Below, piece after piece: positions 1 through 8,953 of a stretch of 64,000 nucleotides of DNA. Each line of letters starts with the position of its first letter. The stretch's first letter is position 1. This DNA comes from Bryum argenteum (Eukaryota > Streptophyta > Bryopsida > Bryales > Bryaceae). The translations under genes were made by a program, and so were the position numbers. The notes under the pieces are model-generated. The model was not told the DNA's origin. It saw only the letters and a list, made by a program, of their open reading frames with translations, and did no database searches. The stretch is from positions 12,793,013-12,857,012 of the forward strand of contig CM073324.1 of NCBI GenBank assembly GCA_037043015.1, read 5' to 3'.

Positions 1-11
1 GCCGTGGTTTA

Positions 12-824
12 TTGAGATCAGTAGACGTGAAGAAAACCAATGAAAGAGTGCGTACCAGTAAGCATCAGCAACTTGTAGGCGGAAAGAAGTTGTACCTCTG
101 CTGCTTCGATCGTAAGTGGCCTCTGCATACAGAGAGTGCACAGGCTCCACGAAACAATTGCGAAGTAGCCCTGCATTACTGTGGAGAAAAGAAGAAACTG
201 CATCAAAACCTAGGAGCTTCCTGCACAAGTAATACCTCCCCTGCGGCTAAGACCAACACTGCACCTGCAAAGGACGTTGCCGCAACAAACATAGCTAGGA
301 GGAAGAAAACCGGAAGAGGCGTGAAGGGCAAACCGAAAGCCGACAGCGTTGCGGCGAAGAAAGGAAATGGAGGCAACGACAAGACTACCATAACACACAC
401 GGCCATTGAAAACAAACCAAGAGGTGCAGTCGAGGAAGTAGACAACCGGGTAGACAACACCACAGCCAATATCAACACTGCTTGGATCGAAACCACAACG
501 CGAGGTGCTGCCGAGACTTGGAAGCTAGTACTAAAACCCAGTACTATCTCCATAAGTCCTACCCAGACGACACAAGAGAAGGACAACCCCGTCGCTGCTG
601 CCGAGTGCAAAAGACGAGCAGTCGTAAATTCAAGCGCAATTAAGCCCAATCACGTGGAGCGATTGCCGAGGACAAGTGCGCGCCCTAATTCGTTGTGCGT
701 GAAGAAGGAAGTGTACCGAACCGTTGCCTACAAGAGAAATTTGTGCTATCAAACCAAGGCTGCAACATCAAAACTTGTTTCTCCATCAACTCTGTGGAGA
801 AGCGGCCAGGAGACAGGAGATTGA
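12..824 (+). CDS. Hypothetical basic low-complexity ORF
   Basis: This is a 270-codon open frame rich in Lys, Thr, Ala and Asn. I do not recognise a family, a signal peptide or a membrane segment. The opposite strand is also open for about 150 codons over the same DNA, so the openness may partly reflect base composition. It lies just upstream of repeat-derived sequence and may itself be repeat-derived or the tail of a gene that starts left of the window. Only length supports it; no splice structure or homology was seen. Confidence 0.25.
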   Translation: MRSVDVKKTNERVRTSKHQQLVGGKKLYLCCFDRKWPLHTESAQAPRNNCEVALHYCGEKKKLHQNLGASCTSNTSPAAKTNTAPAKDVAATNIARRKKTGRGVKGKPKADSVAAKKGNGGNDKTTITHTAIENKPRGAVEEVDNRVDNTTANINTAWIETTTRGAAETWKLVLKPSTISISPTQTTQEKDNPVAAAECKRRAVVNSSAIKPNHVERLPRTSARPNSLCVKKEVYRTVAYKRNLCYQTKAATSKLVSPSTLWRSGQETGD

Positions 825-1240
825 GAAGACCAAAAGTCACACTCTCAAGTATGTTTTCTTACCCCATGCTCTTGCTTAATCAATTTTTGCATAATTTGTT
901 GAATCACAAAAGTGATAATGTCATTATGAATGATCACCATAATAAATGCAAGATATTTTGCTTGTATGGAAGGTGTGTAAGAACTTTGCATGTCAAGTGT
1001 TATTGTAAAAAAGATAGATCACTTAAGCAACTTAAAAAGAACACCCTCCCCCCTTTCTTCATACTTCACAAAGCCCCCCATATCATGATGGGGGGAGAAG
1101 GAGAAGTAGGGATTAAATGGAGAAAATTGAAAGAAAGCAATATTAACATTACAAAATTCTTTGTATGCAATAGGATAGCCCAACAAAGTGCAAGCTCAAC
1201 CCCCAAGGGCGTTGTTAAAAACTTAAACCTTGATCTTGCT

Positions 1241-2813
1241 ATGATGGAAGGTTTGACATCAAAGAGACAAAATGATGAAAATGCTGCAGTTGTCACATCA
1301 AAAAAGTCTAAGGGAAAAACACATGAGAGTAGATTTTGGTTAGGCTTCCAAGCTCAAAAAATTTTGGATCATTATAATGACGCAATAATAGAAAAAACCA
1401 GTAAAAAAGAAGAACTCATCAAAAAAGGTTTAGGGAAAGTGGAGAGAGAAGAGTTTGAGAAGAGCATCCCCTTTTTCCCATATGTGCTACAAGAGGAATG
1501 GCCCTCTAGTAGGCTTGATGGGAAAGTGGGGCAACACTTTAATCTCACCCAAGTCCCAAGTGAAGTAGAAATAGACGAGTTTGGATATGCACTTGACTAT
1601 CAAGTAGCTATTTATTTTGAAATTAGCACCCGCTCTACCACAAAAGAAGAGATAATGGTGCAAGTAGAGTCTAGGATAACAAGCATGGGCATTGAATTGG
1701 GCATTCTCATGGGTGAATCAATTGCCTACCTTTGCTACCACCAATCTAATATTTGGTGTGGGACACTTAAAATTCCTCTAAGAACCCCTAAACAGACGCT
1801 AAGGACCTTCTCAAAGGTAATAAGCCATTTATCCTCAATATAGATGGAAAACTTATAAGAGGGAAAATTTGCAAATCCTATGATGCATTGGCTATAAGTA
1901 GCCTACTGTTGGTCAAAATCAATAGCCCAAACATACCTAACAAACATTGGGCCAACATGATGGAGGCCTGTGTTGAAGATGGTTTTAAAAGAGGGCTAGA
2001 TTTTGAAGTCACAAATGTCCAAAAGAATCTTGAGGCCAACTTTGTTTGGGTAGTCACCACTTCACCCACTCAAGTCAAACTTTTGAAAAAGAAACAATTA
2101 GATTTGAGGATGAAATCTTGGAAGGAACAATTCCATCCAAAGAGAAGCTAACGGATGATGTAAAAGCAAAGAGAAATGTGCTTGTGTCAATTGTCAAAAA
2201 CCTTAACAAAACGAAGACAAAGGAAGCTATAGAAACTGAAATTAGAAAACTTATGGGTGAGGACAATGTGGTAGACATGTATTTCCACCTTGAAAAAGGT
2301 AAACACGTGGGAATTTGCAATGTTGAATGTCTAAACATAGCCGTCTACAAAAAATATGTGAAAAAACTCATAAGATATTGAACAAATATGTTGAGTTTTC
2401 CCCACCCCAAGAGCTTGGAAGGAACCATGAAACCTAATGAGGATGATCCAAAAAGACTTGGGTTTAACGATATTAACAACGCCCTTGCGAGCACGGTATA
2501 AGCCATGGAAAACAAGGCAACAAAATCTTATACGAAGGAGGACATTCAACAAATTGTGAATGAGATTGTAGAGAAAGGGAGCACCAAAACCATGGAAGCC
2601 ATGAGAGAGGAAATGGGGGCAATGAAGAAAGAGATCGTTGGTGAAGCGATGACCTATGTGGAGAAAGTACACCTAAAAGCATCACAAAGCATTCAACATC
2701 AACTAAAGGCTATGCATGACATGTTTGCCATGACAATGCAAAGTATAGAGTCTAACAAAAAATTATGCTTAGGCCAAAGGGAGGAGAACGACTCAATGGA
2801 GACGGAAAACTAA
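1241..2813 (+). pseudogene. Frameshifted repeat-associated ORF with C-terminal coiled coil
   Basis: A recognisable protein runs through this interval but changes frame at least four times, near 1796, 2095, 2340 and 2395. It also has a stop before the last segment. Segments in order are a charged N-terminal part, a central part with alternating hydrophobic strands (for example LVSIVKNLNKTKTKEAIE near 2185), and a last part starting at 2505 that looks like an amphipathic coiled coil. The layout is reminiscent of a retroelement ORF1, an RNA-binding fold followed by a coiled coil, but no domain is assigned with certainty. Base composition is ordinary here and changes abruptly at about 2820, so it is not clear that this ORF belongs to the LINE downstream. 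I regard it as a decayed copy of a dispersed repeat gene. Confidence 0.45.
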
Positions 2814-3231
2814 TTTGGAACACCAAAGGCCCAAAGACACATAGCCCAAAACCAAGTGTATTCTTTAATACAACCAAAAATAGAAAATATACAACTCCAA
2901 GTATACCAAAAATAAACAATAAACTAAAAAATAGAAATAGAATAAATATAATAATTGGAAAAACAAAAAATATAAATATATATAGAAAAATAAGTAAAAA
3001 ATTAAAAAAGAACATAAATAGAAAAATTAATAATTTAAATAAATATAATAAATACAATAAAAATAATAAAAACAAAAAAATTCTAAAAACACAACATGAA
3101 CAAAAATAAAAATAAGAAAAAGAAAAAAGAAAATAAAAAGAAAAATAATTCCAAACCCAATTTCATAAAATACTAAACAAACTACACCATCAAAATGAAC
3201 ACATACCCAAATAACATCCAAACCAACATAA

Positions 3232-3980
3232 AACTAGAACACCAACTTACCTGGCCCCAAAGCCTAATACAAATCAACAAAAAAACATACCTCCCCACAA
3301 ACGATAAACCTTTACACCACACAAAAAAACCTATGATGCCAAAGTCCAAACCCATTAAATCAACACTAAACACTAAACACATAAGCAATCGAGCTCGGCC
3401 TCCTGGCCTCGCCCATAAAAAACATAACAATAAAAAATAAAAAAAATTAAATAATAATAATCAAAATTACACCCACGCTAAAAACACAAAAAACTCAACT
3501 CATCCGGCCTCAAAAACTAGCCAAAATAAACACAAAAAATCAAAAATATCCCATCACAAAACAACATCTACACCACAAAAAATCCCCCCAGTTATTTAGA
3601 ATTAGACAAACAACCCCTACACACAACTCTACAAAATATCGAGCTCAGCCTCTCGACCTCGCCTATGAACTAAAAGTACTACACTCATACAAAATACACG
3701 TACACAACATCACATTCATACTATTACATAGAAAGCAACTTTCTTGGCCTCAAAAACTAAATAAACTCTACAAAAAGCCAAAACACCCCAGTACAGATCA
3801 ACGAATACGCCACTCAAAAAAACCAAAACCATTTAACCCCACTCAAGACAATATACACACAAACAAACAAACAAACCCGGCCTCCCGAGCTCACCTTTGA
3901 ACCAATAAACCAAAAAACAACGTATAAAACACACACAAACAACACTACATCCACAAAAGTATCAAAAACATCAACCCACA
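3232..3980 (+). repeat. Three diverged ~250-bp monomers at the 5' end of the LINE
   Basis: Two motifs recur in the same order and spacing. GGCCTCAAAAACTA-like sites occur near 3252 (weak), 3502 and 3754. GAGCTCGGCCTC-like sites followed by GCCTCGCCCATRAA-like sequence occur near 3390, 3639 and 3877. Spacing is about 240-255 bp. The rest of each monomer is A/C-rich and poorly conserved. Position directly upstream of the open frame fits a tandem 5'UTR/promoter array, as known for some LINEs. The function is inferred. Confidence 0.5.
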
Positions 3981-4030
3981 CTACTAAAACATACCACTAT
4001 ATATACAAAGACAAATATCACTTACCAAAA

Positions 4031-4060
4031 TGCGGAGATGTCGAAACTAACCCAAGGCCC
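4031..4060 (+). other. 2A-like ribosome-skipping motif in LINE ORF
   Basis: The codons read CGDVETNPRP followed directly by Met. This matches the 2A consensus D(V/I)ExNPGP|P except that Gly before the final Pro is Arg (AGG, one G-to-A step from GGG) and the residue after is Met. The frame is open upstream to at least 3878 and downstream to 4351, so the motif sits inside one reading frame near its N-terminal side. That is where 2A sequences occur in several LINE lineages. With Arg at this place skipping is expected to be lost in this copy. Confidence 0.7.
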
Positions 4061-4616
4061 ATGCCGGATGTACTCAAAACACACCCAGCCGTCCATAAAC
4101 GAAGATGCAAGAACTACTTCATGCCATGCACAATCCGACTACACCCTGAATACCAGCATTTATCAACAAAATTTGCGCACAGTCTCATAAATACTCACCC
4201 AAAACATCCTGAAGCACAAATAAAATACCCGTATCTCACAAACTACATCCGAGAAAACTCACATCATCCAGCACCACGTACTATACGCTCTTATCACAAC
4301 AATAAATCCATCACCCGAAACATGCAACTGCATCCTCAAACATCTGACTAATCCAAATTGGACCACTATATTACCTAACGAAATGGCCACACTTCAAAAC
4401 CCGCCGGAAAGACATCTTAACAACCCACACCCATACACACAATTCAAAAACACAAATTCTAATCTAATAAACCCCACCCCCCCCCCCAACACTATACACA
4501 AACAATTATATGAATATATTCAACAAAATAATACACCACCCAATCAAGAACAATTAAAAAAACAAATATCCATTTTTACCCGACATCCTACGTGTAGAAG
4601 CCCTAAAATTCAATGA
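4061..4616 (+). pseudogene. LINE ORF segment between 2A motif and endonuclease
   Basis: Downstream of the 2A-like motif the frame stays open to 4351. It then resumes in another frame at 4383-4616 before passing into the endonuclease frame. The protein is rich in His, Pro, Asn, Thr and Lys, as expected from the G-poor DNA. I see no zinc knuckle or other named domain. It is treated as part of the decayed element ORF. Confidence 0.45.
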
Positions 4617-4639
4617 ACCCCTTCCCGAATATTCCCATC

Positions 4640-5500
4640 CCCCTCCAACACTAGATATGCCTCCCCCAAAATATACAACACCAATCACTACAAACCAAAA
4701 AACGCATATAGTCACATGAAATGCCTCATCGCTCAACACCGCCCTCCCAAATCTACATGAACTAATCACTAACACCCCAACAAGCCCGGCAATAATTGCA
4801 ATACAAGAAACTAAACTAACTGCCACAAAATCTACCAAATATTTTCAAAATTTATTCCCTGGTCACAAAATGATCTTCAACAATACACACGCACTAACAC
4901 AATGCATGCAACAATAAATGGAATATATATACACCCACAAGAGGAGGCCTTTTGATATTTATAAACAACAAATACACATACCCAGATAATATTACCAAAA
5001 TCCCAACCCCTGCCGCAATATCACCATATTTACAAATCATAAAAATAAAAAACGAACCCCTACAACCGTGGTTTACATACACATGTATGTGCCGTCACAT
5101 CCAGAGGACATCCATTACTTAGAAACAATTCAACAACAAATAACACAACAAATTACAGCACATCCTAACCACATCCAAATATTATGTGGGGACTTTAATA
5201 GAGACATAGCTCTCATAGGTCGTCAACACGATTTAAACACATCCCCACTTCAATTAGAAGACACTGATTGGCGAGCATTCACATATTCGCTACAACTAAC
5301 ATATATCAACAAACACTCTATATTCAAGACAAGGAGGACAAAATTATAGCGAAACCAGCCTAATAGATGGATTTTTCATAAAAACCCCCAACAATATTCT
5401 ATACTCGTCACTAACTATTACAGAACATAACCTAAACTCAGATCATTCTCCAATTACTCTTCAAATACCTCCAAACACACTACTCGCAAGACCCCCACAA
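4640..5500 (+). pseudogene. LINE AP-endonuclease domain (broken)
   Basis: Four conserved blocks of the exonuclease-endonuclease-phosphatase fold appear in order: *NASSL with TGA at 4717-4719 where Trp is usual, QETK, GDFN and SDHSPI. The blocks lie in at least two frames. The enzyme would nick target DNA to prime reverse transcription. Loss of Trp through TGG-to-TGA plus frameshifts makes this copy inactive. Confidence 0.7.
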
Positions 5501-6289
5501 AAACCAACAACTAAACAAGTAAGGATTGCAAATCCAATTCCACAAGAAAACCTTAATAAATTCAAAACAATATTCTACGACGACAACTCAAGCAAAATCA
5601 ACGACCTCACCTCTCTTCTCTCAAATAATCAACTAACAGATACACAATGGCAAACGGCATGCGAAAAACTAGACCACTTAATTCAGAAAACATCCAAGTT
5701 AATCGAAAATACTTGCAGTGCACCACCCTTGCCCACATTAACACCGCATACATCTGAACAAGGAGGATTTCTACCAAAAAAACTCCAAAAACAATGGAAA
5801 AACACCTAACCACATACCATTTAATTCGTAAAATTATATACATTACAAAAAACACCCCCAATTGGCAGCACCACCCCATAATCGAAGAACTAAGCAAACA
5901 TACACACACAGACATTCCACCACCCCCGCCACGAACCAATAATCCACAAGACTGGATCCAAGCCCTTACAGAAATAGCAAAAACATTAAAAAAAAAACAA
6001 GCACAAAAAATCACTACGAAATTCACTCAAACATGCATTAAAAAAGCTATCACGTAATATAGGCAGTTGTATGTCAAAAGTCCCAAAAAAATAAAAAATG
6101 AATCTTCAAATATCAAGATACCCCACCACTTGACTGTATCATAGATAGATATAATAACCTCCTAACCAACCCGAAAGACATTGCGCTGGAAATACATACA
6201 CAACAATCACAAAGTAATAGACCCACAGTTCCAACATGCTATCACCAACCCCAACACCCAACACTATGTACATGTAGTGTAAGACAATA

Positions 6290-6788
6290 TCCACGGCACG
6301 ATTTAGACGGTTTTGTAATAGACAAAAGGGATAATCCACAAACCTCCCTACATAAATACTTCAACGATGAAATATATGGACAATGTTTAAAACAATTATC
6401 CAATAACAAAGCACCAATACCAGACAAAATCCCTAACTTCATTCTAAAAAACATGCCTGACAACTTTCATAAACTACTACCCATGTTTATCCACCACTGC
6501 TACAAACAACGACAAATACCAGCGTCATGGAAACTAAGCCTAACCATACTACTATACAAGAAAGGCGATCCATCAATACTACCAAACCACAGGCCTATAG
6601 CGTTAGCCAATACTATCTACAAACTCTTCAGGAGTACCCTCACACTTATACTCTCAACATACGACGAACATCACCAAATACTACATGACAGCCAAGAAGG
6701 CTTCCGAGCAGAAAGAAGCACGGCCAGACAAATACAACTCATCACTGCAGCCTTAGAGGACGCGAAACTCACAAAACAAGACATCTAC

Positions 6789-6792
<4 letters not shown>
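6290..6792 (+). pseudogene. LINE reverse transcriptase, N-terminal half only
   Basis: The frame around 6300-6790 encodes fingers-subdomain blocks typical of non-LTR reverse transcriptases: NKAPIPDKIP, PASWKLSLTILLYKKGDPS, NHRPIALANTIYKLF and EGFRAERST. The last residues before the repeat read KQDIYILYI, the usual lead-in to catalytic motif A. The FADD motif, thumb and everything 3' are missing. Confidence 0.75.

Positions 6793-6886
<94 letters not shown>
6793..6886. repeat. (TA)n microsatellite, ~47 units
   Basis: This is an uninterrupted TA dinucleotide run. It truncates the LINE reverse transcriptase at its motif A and is followed by unrelated sequence of ordinary composition. Expansion from a short TATATA in the element or insertion at a break are both possible. 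Confidence 0.97.
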
Positions 6887-6887
<1 letters not shown>

Positions 6888-7979
6888 TTCAAAAAACCCA
6901 TTTGGCTCCGTAGCACTTGCGAATAAACGATTATACAATCTTCCATGTTGATATGTTTAATTTTCACATATGAGTAATATGCAAGGAAATCAAAGAAGTT
7001 TTTGTTTAAAATCTTAGTACATGCAGAGTTCACCAATTGCATTGACAGGGGTGTCGGACCGAAAGGCATTTTCAGATCCCTTCAAGAAGGGAATCAGAAT
7101 CGTGTGGTGGCCACAGTTGGATGGATCCAGAATGTCGCACTGCAGTGCACTGGTAAGGAAGGGCGGCAAGGTAGGAAGGAAGGCTTGCATTGGGGTGACA
7201 ATGGTGAACAGGCAGTTGGGTCTGTTTCCGTCTTTCTATCAATCCGCGCCCCTCTACCATTCCTGCCTCGTGAAACTGTCTCGTTTTCGTGGAACGGAGA
7301 TGTTAGGCTGTGTTGGATACAGATCACCTGAAGCGCAGTGTTTCGCCCATTGGACTGCAGCTGTCCACCCCGTTGACGTTCGCAAGCGAGGGGGTTCAAA
7401 GTTCTTGGGCGGACGAGTCCCACCAGCAGGGCTAGTGAGGAAAGATCATGTCGCTCTTCGTGCAATTTTTCTCTTAGCCGCAGCAGTGCAGCAGGGATTT
7501 TCTTTCTTCGTGAGCCCTTTTCCCTCTTCACGGTAAGTTATTGTTATTGCACTTCCGAGTGAAGGGTGTCGCAGACAACTTCACAAGATGACCGGGCAGA
7601 ATTCCGCTGCAAAACGATGTTGTTTCATACTCTTTCGGGGTGCTTTTGAACACCTGCCATTGTCAAGATTAGTGTTTCAGGGAGCCCAGGTTTTCAATCC
7701 AAAAACCATCAGACTTTTCCACCACCTCCCAGAAAACAAAATGGTGTAGTGAAACACAACTCAACTGTAGAAGAGCACGAGTTGCAAATAGTGGGCTTTC
7801 AATAGTGGGCTTTCATCGGGTGATGTACTCGTACCCTTGAACAGATCACGTCCTCTATTGTCGGTTAGAGCTTCGACTCAGCTCGCATGAATTGCGCACT
7901 CTAAGTACTACTTATTCTCACGCTTCCAGCATTGTTCTACAACTTCAACTGATGTGTTTGAGATTGGCAGTGACTTTGT
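6887..7979. other. Intergenic stretch, no gene recognised
   Basis: Open frames of up to 171 codons (7021-7536) overlap on both strands but resemble no family. Short repeats of GTGGGCTTTC occur near 7793 and 7805. I see no convincing gene here. Confidence 0.5.
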
Positions 7980-8447
7980 GGTTCGTAAGTGGAACCTTAA
8001 ACGGACAGGCAGAGGCAATGGCAGAGGCAATGGCAGAGACAACGGCAAAGGCGATGGCAGGGAAAGAATTCGAATATGATATGGCCGGGAAGGAGGGAGA
8101 AGTCAGATTCCGAGAGAATCTGGGCAAGTATGTGGTGAAGTGCAGGCCTCTAAGATTCAAATGGAAGCTGTGGATGGGCACATACGCTACAGCCGACGAA
8201 GCTTGCCGAGCCTTCGATTGTGCCCACTTCTACGCCTGCACTAACCCTGAGTGATGCGCCTGACGACTACTACTCCACTGACTCTCCGGCGTTGTTCGGG
8301 GAACTTGGACCCCTCAATCAACCTTTCACCACCGTCAGTAAGGACGTCAAGGACAAAGCCTTCAACGTGGAGCTCAAGAGACGGGCCAAGCTCGTCATGA
8401 GGAACCTCCTCGATGCGCAGGGAGCTCCACAGCCGGTTGAAGTATAA
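7980..8447 (+). pseudogene. AP2/ERF-like transcription factor remnant, frameshifted
   Basis: The frame ending at 8254 holds an AP2-like block. VRFRENLGKYVVKC is followed by a FKWKLWMGTYATADEACRAF stretch and DCAHFYACTNP, which corresponds to the ERF pattern of a basic strand followed by W(L/M)GT(F/Y)ATA-EAARA(F/Y)D. The usual RGVR/RPWG start is degraded. The frame stops at a TGA, and the sequence goes on one frame over from about 8250 to 8447 with an acidic tail (LSDAPDDYY) and a helical end. A gene of this kind would bind GCC-box or DRE-like DNA. The N-terminal side is a 12-bp minisatellite coding for AEAM repeats. It is either a pseudogene or has an unseen intron at the junction. Confidence 0.5.
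8010..8060 (+). repeat. 12-bp minisatellite GGCAGAGGCAAT, ~4 copies
   Basis: Adjacent, partly diverged copies of a GGCAGAGGCAAT unit encode alternating Ala/Met/Glu in the AP2-like frame. Confidence 0.7.
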
Positions 8448-8953
8448 GAGCTTCTAATCCTTGATCGCCTTGGTTGTTTCTTAAGGCACCATGTCTGTAC
8501 GCAGAAAAGCCGAAATAATACGCAACTTTACAGTCGATTGATGGTCAAGAGCTTCCAATCCTTAATCAGTCATTCACATGTAGAATGCAGTTCGCATTTT
8601 CAGACCAGGATTCTATCTTCATGGCTGTCTGAAGCCATTGATCTTCGGCTGAAACTGAGGTTGTCCCACTTCGTAATTGCATACACAATCATACATAGTG
8701 ATCAGAGGTAGATCTCAGGGATAAGTATATTGTACTCATACATATCCACAACTCGCTGCAACTTCGAAAATGATGCAAATTTTTAGTATGCTCTACCTTG
8801 CTGTTATTGAAGGAGCAGAGCATCTAAGGAAGCAGATTGTCTCTTGAAGCACCATGTATGTATGGAAGAAAAGCCGAAATAATACACAACTCAATACACA
8901 ACTCAACAGATGTCAAATCCTGGGTTCTACTAAAGAATCAATTGGCGCTGCTT
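8448..8953. other. Gene-free stretch with duplicated segment
   Basis: A ~55-bp segment ending GAAAAGCCGAAATAATAC occurs twice in direct orientation, at about 8470-8525 and 8838-8890. The stretch probably contains the 3'UTR of HCF106. No other gene is seen. Confidence 0.6.

Larger units (their letters stand above)
2820..6792 (+). mobile_element. Decayed LINE (non-LTR) retrotransposon, 3' truncated
   Basis: Reading across frames, the interval holds the hallmark motifs of a non-LTR element with an AP-type endonuclease followed by a reverse transcriptase. The endonuclease motifs are VT*NASSL (4708-4734, with TGA in place of the usual Trp codon), IAIQETKL (about 4794-4817), CGDFNRD (about 5188-5208) and SDHSPI (5438-5455). 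The reverse transcriptase begins near 6290 and contains NKAPIPDKIPNFIL, then KGDPSILPNHRPIAL, then SQEGFRAERST (about 6690-6722). It stops where catalytic motif A should begin, replaced by a (TA)n tract. There are multiple frameshifts and stops, so the copy is dead. The + strand is visibly depleted of G throughout, unlike the DNA on both sides. No 3' tail or target-site duplication was found. Confidence 0.8.

Noticed and set aside
203-649. 148-codon hydrophobic minus-strand frame opposite the first ORF
   Set aside because: It mirrors the Lys/Ala/Thr-rich plus-strand frame; hydrophobicity is a by-product and there is no family match.
2752-3221. Very hydrophobic minus-strand frames (Phe/Leu/Ile-rich) resembling membrane proteins
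   Set aside because: They are the complement of A-rich, G-poor LINE DNA; composition alone produces them.
6793-6886. Possible CRISPR or centromeric repeat
   Set aside because: Simple dinucleotide run without spacers or higher-order unit.
7021-7536. 171-codon plus-strand frame
   Set aside because: Overlapping frames are open on both strands, no splice or domain evidence, no family resemblance.
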